A stretch of 64,000 nucleotides of DNA from Pseudochryseolinea flava (GTDB taxonomy: Bacteria; Bacteroidota; Bacteroidia; Cytophagales; Cyclobacteriaceae), in contig NZ_QMFY01000009.1 of assembly GCF_003286915.1 (NCBI RefSeq), positions 1-64,000 of the forward strand, written 5' to 3'. The notes beneath the pieces were generated by a model. That model was not told where the DNA came from. It ran no database searches and was given only the letters and a program-made list of their open reading frames with translations. Of the stretch, positions 7,468-16,085 are shown in pieces. The stretch's first letter is position 1, and each line of letters opens with the position of its first letter. The translations under genes and the position numbers were made by a program.

Positions 7468-9762
7468 ATGGTGCTGAATAGTGTGAAAATTATATTTACA
7501 ATATCTCTGTTATTTTACGGATGCAGTTTGTTTGCGCAGACAGTAACAGTGAAGGGTGTGGTCAAAGACGATGGTACGGAAACCTTACCGCAGGCCTTCG
7601 TTTCCATCATGCCCGACTCGATCACCGTACCTACTTCGACTACGGGAAAATTCTCTTTTAAGGTTGCACCTGGCCGAAAGATCATTCGTGTCTCTTACGT
7701 TGGATTTGAAAATCATGTACTGTCTTTAAACATCAAGCGCGATACCACGATACAACTTGTGATGCGGGCGAAAGTAAGCGCCCTCGAAGAAGTTGTGGTT
7801 ACCGGGCAGCGAAATGTACAGGAAGATGTTTTCAATGCGAATCGAACAAGTACCCACGTACTTACACAAGATATTATCAATGCAATTCCAGTTCTGGGTG
7901 GAGAAGCGGACTTGATCAAAACATTACAGCTGCTACCAGGAACGTTGCGCGGCGTAGAAGGAAGTTCTGATCTTTTTGTTCGCGGTGGCGCTGCCGATCA
8001 AAATCTTGTCCTTCTCGATGGCGCCCCGATCTACAACACGAGTCACTTGTTTGGTTTTCTTTCGGTTTTTAACCCCGATATTCTTGATAAAGTTGAAGCA
8101 ATAAATGGTGGATTTCCCGCTGAATACGGAGGTCGACTCTCGTCTATCTTAAATGTTCAATCGGCAAGCGACATCGCTACGCGTACTCATCTTTCCGGTG
8201 ACATTGGTGTTATCGCGTCGCGATTGTATGTAGAGCAACCCATTGTGAAAGACAAAGCTTCTTTTTGGATCGCTGGCCGTAGAACCTATATTGATCAAGT
8301 CGTAAAAGCGCTGGGAGAAGAGCTTCCTTACTATTTCTACGATCTGAACGGAAAACTAATACTCCGACCAACGAAGCGCGATCACATTGAGATCTCGCAT
8401 TACGGTGGTGAAGATATATTAGACATTTTCCGAGATAGAAATGGCGATGGTCGAGGTTTTCTCACGACGTATCAGTCGGGAAACAACAGTCAGTCGTTTA
8501 ACTGGACGAAAACACTAAGACGAGATTGGATTGGAAAAATTTCAGCAACACGCTCGAAGTATCATTATAATATAAGGAATGCTTTCGAAGAGAATGAATT
8601 GCGAGCTGTTTCTGACATTGAAGATTATAGCGTGCGTGTATTACTTCAGCGCGATTCCATCAATCGTGTCGGCATATTAAAAACCGGCTTTGAATGGACA
8701 CGCCATGCTGTAAGTCCAAATGTAATCAACACTACCGGAAACCTTTCAGAACTGTTGGAAAGTAGCGCCAGCAGTGGTCGCGTTGCACATGAATTTGCCG
8801 TGCATAGCCAATATGAATGGCCGATAACGCCGCGCCTTTCGCTCAATGCTGGATTGCGTGTGACCATGGCTGCTGTTGAATGCAAACAATATCTAAATCC
8901 AGAACCGCGTTTCTCGGCACGCTATACATTAGACGAGACATCAGCGCTTAAATTGAGTTACTCAAGAATGGTGCAGTACATGCATCGCATTTCAAACTCC
9001 GCCGTCAGCTCACCAACTGATATTTGGTATCCGGTAACGGAAGATATAAAACCTCAATCGTCTCATCAGTTCGCGGCTGGATGGCAGAAAACTTTTCTTG
9101 ACAGAAAGGTCTTTTTTAGCGCGGAAGCATATTATAAAGACATGAGAAATTTGATAGGCTATGAAGAAGGCACGAATCTTTTTCTGAACACTGACTTTCA
9201 ATCGAAGCTCATTCAAGGAAAGGGAACAGCGTACGGACTTGAACTTTTGCTTCGTAAGGACATTGGAAAGTTTACGGGCTGGATAAGTTATACGCTCTCG
9301 TGGTCATGGCGACAGTTCGATGAAGTCAACAGTGGACGATGGTTCCCGTCGCGCTATGACAGAAGACACAATGGTGCCGTGGTTGCGCAGTATGCATTGA
9401 ATAAGCGCTGGGCTTTATCGATGGTGTGGGAGTATATTTCAGGGGCGCGTTTCACGCCCGTGGTGGGACAATACATCGTATTTGCGCCGACATTGACAGG
9501 CGCCGATCTCATTCCCATTTACTCCGGATTAAATGAAGTTCATCTTGCGAATTCGCATCGACTGGATTTTGGCGTGAAATTTAAAAGCAAACCGACGAAA
9601 AAGTTTAAGTGGGAATGGTTTGCGGGCGTATATAATGCGTACAACCGTGCCAATCCGATTGGTATTAATATCGAACAAGACGATACAACGGGGGAGCTAC
9701 ACTACGAGCAGCCCGGATTGTTTGGTTTGATTCCTTTTGTGAGTTATGGATTTAAATTATAG
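7468..9762 (+). CDS. TonB-dependent outer-membrane receptor
   Basis: This is a 764-residue TonB-dependent receptor. A signal peptide (about 1-23, ending LFAQ) is followed by a carboxypeptidase-regulatory-like beta domain (about 25-105), a plug domain (about 115-225, with DLFVRGGAADQNLVLLDGAP and AEYGGRLSSILNVQ) and a 22-strand-type barrel. At 7465 there is a GTG, but the ATG at 7468 is the natural start. The gene overlaps by 17 nt a lipoprotein of the DUF4249 type, a recurring receptor partner in Bacteroidota. There is no SusD gene, so this is not a glycan-utilisation SusCD pair. The substrate is unknown. Its promoter region is shared with the divergent TPR kinase, which makes sensory coupling plausible (inference). 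Confidence 0.9.
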   Translation: MVLNSVKIIFTISLLFYGCSLFAQTVTVKGVVKDDGTETLPQAFVSIMPDSITVPTSTTGKFSFKVAPGRKIIRVSYVGFENHVLSLNIKRDTTIQLVMRAKVSALEEVVVTGQRNVQEDVFNANRTSTHVLTQDIINAIPVLGGEADLIKTLQLLPGTLRGVEGSSDLFVRGGAADQNLVLLDGAPIYNTSHLFGFLSVFNPDILDKVEAINGGFPAEYGGRLSSILNVQSASDIATRTHLSGDIGVIASRLYVEQPIVKDKASFWIAGRRTYIDQVVKALGEELPYYFYDLNGKLILRPTKRDHIEISHYGGEDILDIFRDRNGDGRGFLTTYQSGNNSQSFNWTKTLRRDWIGKISATRSKYHYNIRNAFEENELRAVSDIEDYSVRVLLQRDSINRVGILKTGFEWTRHAVSPNVINTTGNLSELLESSASSGRVAHEFAVHSQYEWPITPRLSLNAGLRVTMAAVECKQYLNPEPRFSARYTLDETSALKLSYSRMVQYMHRISNSAVSSPTDIWYPVTEDIKPQSSHQFAAGWQKTFLDRKVFFSAEAYYKDMRNLIGYEEGTNLFLNTDFQSKLIQGKGTAYGLELLLRKDIGKFTGWISYTLSWSWRQFDEVNSGRWFPSRYDRRHNGAVVAQYALNKRWALSMVWEYISGARFTPVVGQYIVFAPTLTGADLIPIYSGLNEVHLANSHRLDFGVKFKSKPTKKFKWEWFAGVYNAYNRANPIGINIEQDDTTGELHYEQPGLFGLIPFVSYGFKL

Positions 9763-10627
9763 CAGCGTGAAAAACAAAAACGGATACATCGCTTTTTCTG
9801 GAATCGCGCTACTGTTGGTCATGGCGATAGCGTGTATGCCAGACCCGCTCCCCGTGAAAGGGTTACCAACGGTAAAACAACAAATTGTGGTGTCTACGCA
9901 GATTATTCCAGATGAATCACTTGTAGTTTTGCTCACAAAAAGCTTTAGTGCGCTGGATGCCGATTCGGACACCGACCCTGAAGAATTGCTCAATGAAATT
10001 GGCGTGAACGATGCACAAGTGACTGTATCAGGTCCAGCGGGTACTTATCGGTTAAATTTTTTAAGATTCGGATTCTATGGCGGAATTAACATACCGTTTG
10101 AACCCGGCGAAACTTACACACTAACGGTGAAAAGCCTGTCGCTAGGAGACGTACAGGCAACTACCACAGTACAATCTCAAATCACCTTCGACCAAATCGA
10201 TGCTTCATTGTATTTCAACGGCTTCGATGACACGCTCGCGCAAGTAACTTATCAATTTAATGACCCTCCCAATAAAAACTACTACATGATCAATGTACAA
10301 GAGGTTGAACAGGAGGACATCATTCAAAATGCGATCAACCCAAACGCGTATACGAAGATTATGACGGATGAGGATTTTCAAGGGCAAAATTTCGGTGAAA
10401 CATTCAGGGTGTTCCCACGAGAATATGAACCAGGAGATACCATCGCGGTAACGTTGTCGAATATCAGTAGCGAATATTACGATTTCATCGAGAAGCGAAT
10501 TGATAATCGTTATAGCTTCATAGAATTTTTAGGCGAACCCGTAAACTATCCATCAAACGTTGTGGGCGGGAAAGGATTTTTTAATTTATATATCCCTGAC
10601 ATCCGATTTTTTGTATTGGAAGAATAA
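9746..10627 (+). CDS. DUF4249-family lipoprotein
   Basis: This is a 293-residue protein with an N-terminal membrane segment ending in a lipobox-like MAIAC, the lipidation cysteine being near residue 30. The rest is beta-rich, with an N-terminal immunoglobulin-like part (VSGPAGTYRLN, EPGETYTLTVKS). This is the pattern of DUF4249, found beside TonB receptors in Bacteroidota and thought to be an outer-membrane accessory lipoprotein. The start overlaps the receptor gene by 17 nt in another frame, indicating translational coupling. Its molecular role is unknown. Confidence 0.75.
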   Translation: MDLNYSSVKNKNGYIAFSGIALLLVMAIACMPDPLPVKGLPTVKQQIVVSTQIIPDESLVVLLTKSFSALDADSDTDPEELLNEIGVNDAQVTVSGPAGTYRLNFLRFGFYGGINIPFEPGETYTLTVKSLSLGDVQATTTVQSQITFDQIDASLYFNGFDDTLAQVTYQFNDPPNKNYYMINVQEVEQEDIIQNAINPNAYTKIMTDEDFQGQNFGETFRVFPREYEPGDTIAVTLSNISSEYYDFIEKRIDNRYSFIEFLGEPVNYPSNVVGGKGFFNLYIPDIRFFVLEE

Positions 10628-10653
10628 TATTCGAACGGATCAGGGATTTTTAT
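10592..10653 (+). terminator. Probable terminator overlapping the DUF4249 gene end
   Basis: ATCCCTGA plus TCCG (10592-10605, 2-nt bulge) can pair with CGGATCAGGGAT (10636-10647), followed by TTTTTA. The loop of about 30 nt contains the stop codon. A bulged stem with a long loop is less certain than a compact hairpin. Confidence 0.55.
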
Positions 10654-10681
10654 TTGCGTCAATCATCTCAGTTAATTTACA

Positions 10682-11230
10682 ATGACCTTTAATTCGAAGA
10701 TCTTGATTTTGCCAGGGCTCGGAAATTCTGGCGAGTATCATTGGCAAACGTTGTGGGAAAATCAGTATGGCTTCGAGCGTGTTGTGCAAGACAACTGGGA
10801 AACACCGAGTTGTGAGGAATGGATCGCTCAAATCGATCGCGTAATTCAGTCTCATAACAGCGACAATGTTATTCTGGTTGGTCACAGTCTAGCGTGTAGC
10901 ACAATTGTTTTCTGGGCAAACCGCTATGGTAGAAAGGTGAAAGGCGCATTGCTCGTTGCGCCTAGTGATACCGTTGCTCCATCGTATCCACTAGGAACAA
11001 CAGGATTCACACCCATGCCTGAGTTTAAATTACCTTTTCCCTCTATTGTCATCACCAGTAGTGATGATTTTTATGTGAGCTTAGAAAGAGCAAAGCATTT
11101 TGCTACAGTATGGGGAAGCGATTTCATCAACATTGGCCCCGCCGGACATATCAACGCTTCATCAGGGATTGGCGATTGGCCTCAAGGTATCGCGTATTTG
11201 AAGCGCCTCGATCAGTCGATTATTTTGTAA
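10682..11230 (+). CDS. RBBP9/YdeN-family alpha/beta hydrolase
   Basis: This is a 182-residue small serine hydrolase of the RBBP9/YdeN family. The nucleophile elbow GHSLA places the catalytic serine at 69. The acid is Asp128 or Asp129 in SSDDFYVS, and the base is His156 in PAGHINASSG. The N-terminal PGLGNSGEYHWQTLWE is characteristic of the family. The length matches the family norm. Physiological substrates of bacterial members are largely unknown. Its last 11 nt overlap the 3' end of the convergent cupin gene. Confidence 0.88.
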   Translation: MTFNSKILILPGLGNSGEYHWQTLWENQYGFERVVQDNWETPSCEEWIAQIDRVIQSHNSDNVILVGHSLACSTIVFWANRYGRKVKGALLVAPSDTVAPSYPLGTTGFTPMPEFKLPFPSIVITSSDDFYVSLERAKHFATVWGSDFINIGPAGHINASSGIGDWPQGIAYLKRLDQSIIL

Positions 11231-11714
11231 GCTTTATAATAATTTCTTCGTGAGAAGGAAATTGATCGAGTAACGCGAGGCGTGATGCCATTTCAAAATC
11301 GGCGAAGTCAAACCCTGGTGCAACAGTACAACTCGAAAGAACAAAGAGACCATCTTTAACGATCGCACCAAACCATTTTCCCGCAGGCACTACAACTTGC
11401 AAGTGCTCTCCATTGTCGATGTCGCAACCCAATTTGAGTTCAATAAGTTTGCCGTGATCGAGTATGTAGATCGATAATGTTCCGCCAGCGTGATAGTACC
11501 ATATTTCATCGGAATGAATTCGGTGAAAGACTGATCGATCTTCCGCGCGAAGAAGAAAAAAAATTGCCGTAGAATAATTACGGTCGCCCTTAAAGTTCGG
11601 CGACAATGCATCGTGAGAGATCTTTCCGTCGGCACGATAAGTTTCACGATAAAAACCACCTTCCGGATGCGGAAGCAGGTGTAGTTTTTCAATCCAATGA
11701 TTTGATGTCCGCAT
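11220..11714 (-). CDS. Cupin-5 (DUF985) family protein
   Basis: This is a 164-residue single-domain cupin of the DUF985 type. Visible family motifs are LLPHPEGGFYRETYR near the N-terminus, FHRIHSDEIWYYHAGG in the core (metal-binding His/Glu candidates) and the VAPGFDFADFE stretch near the C-terminus. The biochemical function of the family is unclear; some relatives are annotated as epimerase-like. The frame opens at a TTG at 11750, but the ATG at 11714 starts just before the conserved domain. It converges on, and overlaps by 11 nt, the small hydrolase gene. Confidence 0.82.
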   Translation of the reverse strand: MRTSNHWIEKLHLLPHPEGGFYRETYRADGKISHDALSPNFKGDRNYSTAIFFLLRAEDRSVFHRIHSDEIWYYHAGGTLSIYILDHGKLIELKLGCDIDNGEHLQVVVPAGKWFGAIVKDGLFVLSSCTVAPGFDFADFEMASRLALLDQFPSHEEIIIKLTK

Positions 11715-11888
11715 CTTCTTTTTGCTAAAATAGGCATTGAGAACTTCCAATTAAAATCTGCGAACACTAGTCGATTTAATAACCCGAAAACGTTTGCGAC
11801 ATCATTTATTTGAAATAGAGTTAAGTAAATGAAGGCTCCGTTTCACCACTTCTTATTTTTATCGCCCAAACCAAAATCCCAAAACCCA

Positions 11889-14201
11889 ATGCGTAGATTA
11901 ATTAGTGGATGTATCGTGTCGATGGTGCTTATAGTCATCATGACAAGATGCGGCCAAGACCAACAGACAGGAACCACAAAAAACGGAAGCTCCGTAGCAG
12001 ACCTGCTAAAAATTGAACGCAGCGACAATGCTGCCGTCGAAGACAAAATAGACTCTCTCTTAAGCGTCATGACGTTGGAAGAGAAGATCGGTCAGATGAC
12101 TCAGATTAATAATTCATTAATCGTTACGAAAGCTAACTGGGGTGCCGGCAGCGATCTTTCCATCGAAACAAAAGTTGATACCGCGAAACTTGGTAAGATG
12201 CTTCGCCAGTATCACATCGGCTCATTCTTGAATGGTGTCGCCGTATCGCCAGAGATATGGTATCAATTCTATAAAGACCTTCAGGAATATAACTTGAAAA
12301 CAACACGTCTCAAGATTCCAATTATTTATGGCATCGACCACATGCACGGCGTGAACTATGTTGAAGGAGGAACTATTTTTCCGCACGCAATTAACACTGC
12401 CGCAACTTACAATAACGAGTTTCCAGAAGCGATGGGAAACATCACAGCGATAGAATCTGCAGATCTTGGTCACCAATGGTTATTCGCGCCAGTGCTCGAT
12501 CTTTCAAGAACACCACTCTGGGGCCGATATTATGAAACGCTCGGTGAGTCTCCTTATGTAGCTGCAACAATGGGAACCATCTTCGTAAAAGCAGTTCAAG
12601 AAAACAAGGAGATCGCTCCCTATAAAATCGCCGCTACCGCAAAGCATTTCTTTGCATATTCAGATCCGAAGTACGGATGGGATCGTGGACCCGTGGATAT
12701 TTCTGAGCAAGCTCTGCAAGAGTTTCATTTGCCTTCTTTTAAAGCAGCAATTAACGCTGGAATTAAAACAGTGATGATCAACAGCGGTGAGTTGAATGGT
12801 ATTCCGGTGCATTCGTCCTATTGGGTGCTTACCGAAGTGCTTCGTGACCAGTTGAAGTTTAAAGGTGTGGCTGTCACTGATTGGGAGGATATTATCAGAC
12901 TTCACAGAAACCATCATGTTGCTATAGACGAGAAAGATGCAACATTGAAAGCAATTCAAGCTGGTGTTGATATGGCCATGACGCCATACACGACTGATTT
13001 TTGCGAGCACTTGAAAGCGCTGGTTAATGAGGGCAAAATTTCTATGGAGCGTATCGATCTCTCGGTTAGCAGGATCCTTCGTTTGAAATTAGAGGTGGGT
13101 TTATTTGAAAATCCGCTTCCGCGGAACGATCGTTTCAATCGCGTAGGCGCACCAGAACATCGTGCGAAGGCTTTGGAGGCCGCGCGTGAGTCTATCGTAT
13201 TGATGAAGAATGAAAACGTTCTTCCATTGAACCCGGAAACGACAAAGAATATTGTTCTGACAGGCCCAGTTGCTGACTTGAAACGACCTCTTGCCGGCGG
13301 ATGGACATTACGTTGGATGGCGTCGGAAGAATCGATCTATCCGAAAGATATGCTCACCGTAAATACGGCGCTTCAAAAAGAATTTCCAGGAAAGGTTTCA
13401 TTTGCAGCTACGTCTGCTGAACTAAAAGCAAAAGCATCGCGTGCTGATGCAATTGTCGTGGCTGTTGGAGAAATGCCGTACGCAGAAGGCTTCGGAAGCA
13501 TTTTGGATATCAGCTTGCCGGAAGATCAAGTTGACTTGGTGAAAGCAGCGCAAGCAACAGGTAAGCCGGTGATATTGCTTATGATTAGCGGAAGACCACG
13601 CGTTATCACGAAAATTTATCCTGGCTGTAAGGCTGTAATCTTCGCTGGGCTTCCGGGGTTTGAAGGAGCACAGGCGATTGCAGAAATTATTAGCGGGAAA
13701 GTGAATCCCAGTGCAAAGATGAGTTTCAACTATCCAATCGCTGTTAATCGTTTGGTGCCACACAATCACAAAGTGAGCGAAGTAATTCTTGCGCATGAGA
13801 TTGATAATCCAATTGCACTTGTTCCCTTCGGAACAGGATTGAGTTACACGACATTTGAGTATAGTAACTTGACCTTAAGTGACTCTGTGGTGAGCGCCGA
13901 CGGAACGATCAATGCGACGGTGACGGTGAAAAATACTGGCGCGCGAGAAGGTAAGGAAGCTGTGCTGTGGTTTATTCATGATGAAGTAGCAAGCATTTCG
14001 CGCCCCATTCGTGACTTGAAGTTTTATTCGAAAGAATTAATCAAACCAGGGGAATCCAAAACGTTTACGTATACCATCAACGTCAATGATCTTGCGTTTC
14101 CTGATAAAAATGGAAATGCCATACTAGAAGATGGATATTTTACGTTGATGACGGGCAACTTAAAAACAAGATTTAAACTGCAGCGCACAGAGAGTAAATA
14201 A
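11889..14201 (+). CDS. Glycoside hydrolase family 3 (beta-glucosidase-like), exported
   Basis: This is a 770-residue GH3 enzyme that would hydrolyse beta-linked glucosides or xylosides from the non-reducing end by a retaining mechanism. Domains in order are: hydrophobic export signal (1-25), (beta/alpha)8 barrel (about 50-380, with MTLEEKIGQM, KHFFAY and the nucleophile Asp331 in VTDWED), alpha/beta sandwich (about 400-620) and a C-terminal fibronectin-III-like domain (about 660-765). The frame is open from 11829, but the ATG at 11889 gives a proper signal sequence. That sequence ends MTRCGQDQ; a lipid-modified cysteine is possible, though arginine before it is atypical. It is a single-gene unit with a strong terminator behind it. 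Confidence 0.9.
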   Translation: MRRLISGCIVSMVLIVIMTRCGQDQQTGTTKNGSSVADLLKIERSDNAAVEDKIDSLLSVMTLEEKIGQMTQINNSLIVTKANWGAGSDLSIETKVDTAKLGKMLRQYHIGSFLNGVAVSPEIWYQFYKDLQEYNLKTTRLKIPIIYGIDHMHGVNYVEGGTIFPHAINTAATYNNEFPEAMGNITAIESADLGHQWLFAPVLDLSRTPLWGRYYETLGESPYVAATMGTIFVKAVQENKEIAPYKIAATAKHFFAYSDPKYGWDRGPVDISEQALQEFHLPSFKAAINAGIKTVMINSGELNGIPVHSSYWVLTEVLRDQLKFKGVAVTDWEDIIRLHRNHHVAIDEKDATLKAIQAGVDMAMTPYTTDFCEHLKALVNEGKISMERIDLSVSRILRLKLEVGLFENPLPRNDRFNRVGAPEHRAKALEAARESIVLMKNENVLPLNPETTKNIVLTGPVADLKRPLAGGWTLRWMASEESIYPKDMLTVNTALQKEFPGKVSFAATSAELKAKASRADAIVVAVGEMPYAEGFGSILDISLPEDQVDLVKAAQATGKPVILLMISGRPRVITKIYPGCKAVIFAGLPGFEGAQAIAEIISGKVNPSAKMSFNYPIAVNRLVPHNHKVSEVILAHEIDNPIALVPFGTGLSYTTFEYSNLTLSDSVVSADGTINATVTVKNTGAREGKEAVLWFIHDEVASISRPIRDLKFYSKELIKPGESKTFTYTINVNDLAFPDKNGNAILEDGYFTLMTGNLKTRFKLQRTESK

Positions 14202-14223
14202 TTCAAAGTTTATTTTCGATAAT

Positions 14224-14262
14224 GGGTTCATGATATTCGTATCATGAACCCTTTTATTTTTC
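14224..14262 (+). terminator. Strong intrinsic terminator after the GH3 gene
   Basis: A perfect 12-bp stem (GGGTTCATGATA with TATCATGAACCC, 14224-14251) is closed by a TTCG tetraloop and followed by TTTTATTTTT. It lies 22 nt after the stop of the GH3 gene and shields the downstream tRNA gene from read-through. Confidence 0.95.
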
Positions 14263-14317
14263 TGTAACTGCGAGAATTGGAAAGCTTCAAGAAGTATCAT
14301 TATATTGCGCCTCAATT

Positions 14318-14392
14318 GGGTAATTAGCTCAGCTGGTTTAGAGCACTACCTCGACAAGGTAGGGGTCACAGGTTCGAATCCTGTATTACCCA
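14318..14392 (+). tRNA. tRNA-Val (GAC)
   Basis: This is a 75-nt cloverleaf. The acceptor GGGTAAT pairs with ATTACCC, the D stem is GCTC/GAGC, the anticodon stem CTACC/GGTAG and the T stem ACAGG/CCTGT with loop TTCGAAT. The anticodon loop is TCGACAA, giving anticodon GAC. Position 33 reads C rather than the nearly universal U. The 3' CCA is not encoded. It stands alone, just after a terminator. Confidence 0.92.
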
Positions 14393-14437
14393 CAACTTTC
14401 CTTCCTTTAGTGTTTTCGTCTTTATCGTATGGACTCG

Positions 14438-15337
14438 TTAGCACCCCACGACATTTATCCAGACAATAAGCATTAATCCTTCCGGGGTATCAAGCATATA
14501 CGTTGGCGCTTTGCTTTCTCGGAACATGATCAACGGATGAAACTGCGCATTGCGTATCATTGGACTTTGAAAGTCATGTCGGAGTACCGGAGCACTCAGC
14601 GGCGTGAGTCGAACCGTGTAGAGGTATTTTAGAAATGGTGTCACCTCTAGCCAACTATCGTTATCAAGTAACGTTACTACGTCGCTGTTGCCGAGCAGTC
14701 CAACAAGTTTGTTTTTTTGAATCGAGAAATCGAGAACAGTTCGGCGCTGCCAACTTGTGTTCCAATGTTTACCATTGTCATCGGAACATAATATACCCTT
14801 GGCTGTTGCTGCATAGATTTTGTCACGATAGATCATAAACTTGTTCACTTGCACGCCAGCAATTATATGTTCCCATGGCCTACCTTGAGTCGATAAGTAA
14901 ATTCCGTTGTCACCACCGATAATCAAATTATCGTTCACTTGAATAAAACGACGGATACGATCGCCGTGAAGATCGTTTTTGTAATGCGTCCAAGTTGCTC
15001 CGTCGTCTGCCGAAACGCGTATACCTTGTTGCGCCGTGCTGACCAGTATCTTGTGTTCATCTCCAAAAATCGCAGAAATCTTCCCTGCATCTGAACCGCT
15101 CATGATGCGACGCCATGTGTTTTTTTCGTAACGATAAAGCCCGTCTTTTTCTGTCCCGATGAAAATGGATTTCGCAACAGCAGCATAACAGCTTACGATG
15201 ACATCACTCGGCAACCCGTCATCTCCGTCTGACCAATTAATTCCCCCATCTCTGCTAAAAATCACATTTGCATTTTTAGGATCTTGTGCACACAAGACTG
15301 CGGGTAAGATGAGTAGTGCGACGATGATAGCTTTCAT
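14438..15337 (-). CDS. Secreted Asp-box (BNR-repeat) beta-propeller protein
   Basis: This is a 299-residue protein with a signal peptide (1-17, ending VLCAQ) and three Asp-box repeats of the form S-x-D-x-G-x-x-W at residues 28-35, 109-116 and 185-192. Such repeats mark sialidase-like or sortilin-like propellers (photosystem-II HCF136-like, Vps10-like). There is no sialidase catalytic arginine triad that I can recognise, so this is probably a binding or assembly protein and not a glycosidase. Its ATG overlaps the stop of the upstream yceI-like gene by 4 nt (ATGA), indicating translational coupling. The function is unknown. Confidence 0.75.
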   Translation of the reverse strand: MKAIIVALLILPAVLCAQDPKNANVIFSRDGGINWSDGDDGLPSDVIVSCYAAVAKSIFIGTEKDGLYRYEKNTWRRIMSGSDAGKISAIFGDEHKILVSTAQQGIRVSADDGATWTHYKNDLHGDRIRRFIQVNDNLIIGGDNGIYLSTQGRPWEHIIAGVQVNKFMIYRDKIYAATAKGILCSDDNGKHWNTSWQRRTVLDFSIQKNKLVGLLGNSDVVTLLDNDSWLEVTPFLKYLYTVRLTPLSAPVLRHDFQSPMIRNAQFHPLIMFRESKAPTYMLDTPEGLMLIVWINVVGC

Positions 15338-15948
15338 CTTTTTTGTATTGGTGTCTTAGCAATTACGTCAAATGCTACTCCAATGGCATCAGAAATTGCA
15401 CCATCGCCAATATCATCAAAATACTTTCCTGAATTGTATTTTACGTTCCATTTTGTTCGATCGATTTTGAATTTTGCTTTTGCACTTAACTGCTCATCGG
15501 TAATCGTCAATAAAGTCGGGATGGTGATTTCATGCTTGATCCCTTTAAGCGTTAACATGCCTACTACTTCTACATTGGGTTGATCTGCGGGCGCATCTGC
15601 AATGGGTTTAACGCTTGTAATCTCGAGTATCGCCGTTGGATATTTATCAACTTCAAAGAAATCGGCGCTTTTTAAATGTTCACCTAGACCGTCTTTGTCT
15701 TCAAAACCTTTGTCCAACGTGCGGATGCTTTTCATGTCGATGACAATCTTTCCCGAAACGAGCGTTTGATCGACAACTTTTAACGAGCCGTCTTGGATCC
15801 CGATGGAACCGAAATGTTCACCGAAACTGAAAAGGTAGTATCCCGTCCAGTTCACTTTACTTTTTGTCACGTCAATGGTGTAGACGGATTCAACGGGTAG
15901 AATGCTCGCACTCCAAGCAAGTAGAAGCGAAATGATTGTTAATTTCAT
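15334..15948 (-). CDS. YceI-family periplasmic lipid-binding protein
   Basis: This 204-residue protein has a signal peptide (about 1-18) and a lipocalin-like YceI domain that binds isoprenoid-type lipids in characterised members. Typical segments are YTIDVTKSKVNWTG at the start, GEHLKSADFFEVDKYPTA in the middle, VVGMLTLKGIKHEITIP and the C-terminal FKIDRTKWNVKYNSGKYFDDIGDGAISD. The frame opens at 15972, but the ATG at 15948 begins the signal peptide. It is the first gene of a two-gene unit with the Asp-box protein. It shares its upstream region with a divergent sensor kinase operon, where direct repeats and a palindrome suggest regulation. Confidence 0.88.
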   Translation of the reverse strand: MKLTIISLLLAWSASILPVESVYTIDVTKSKVNWTGYYLFSFGEHFGSIGIQDGSLKVVDQTLVSGKIVIDMKSIRTLDKGFEDKDGLGEHLKSADFFEVDKYPTAILEITSVKPIADAPADQPNVEVVGMLTLKGIKHEITIPTLLTITDEQLSAKAKFKIDRTKWNVKYNSGKYFDDIGDGAISDAIGVAFDVIAKTPIQKR

Positions 15949-15997
15949 AAAGGTTTGTGTGATTTTATACAAACCTATATTGCTGCAATGTCGTCGT

Positions 15998-16035
15998 TGT
16001 AAATTCCCTGTAAATTGATGTTAATGAAATGTAAA
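15998..16035. promoter_or_regulatory. Direct repeats, candidate OmpR-type regulator site
   Basis: TGTAAATT occurs at 15998 and 16009, exactly 11 bp apart, and TGTAAA again at 16030, a further 21 bp on. Direct repeats spaced by whole helical turns are typical of OmpR/PhoB-type response regulator sites. The position between the yceI-like gene and a kinase/OmpR-type regulator operon fits, but binding is inferred. Confidence 0.5.
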
Positions 16036-16056
16036 AAAATCAAGTGTCGCCATTTT

Positions 16057-16070
16057 TAAAGTTAACTTTA
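16057..16070. promoter_or_regulatory. 14-bp perfect palindrome before the kinase gene
   Basis: TAAAGTTAACTTTA lies 15 nt upstream of the kinase start codon. It is AT-rich, so it could be chance, a promoter element or an operator. An AAAGTTAAC sequence also occurs just upstream of the second kinase gene (about 20299-20308). Confidence 0.35.
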
Positions 16071-16085
16071 TAATGAAGAACTACT

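Noticed and set aside
7468-10627. SusC/SusD-type polysaccharide utilisation locus
   Set aside because: The receptor is shorter than SusC and its partner is a DUF4249 lipoprotein, not SusD; the nearby GH3 gene is separated by two unrelated genes and a terminator.
14438-15337. Sialidase
   Set aside because: Asp-boxes are present, but I see no arginine triad or catalytic Asp/Tyr-Glu arrangement; Asp-boxes alone are not evidence of sialidase activity.
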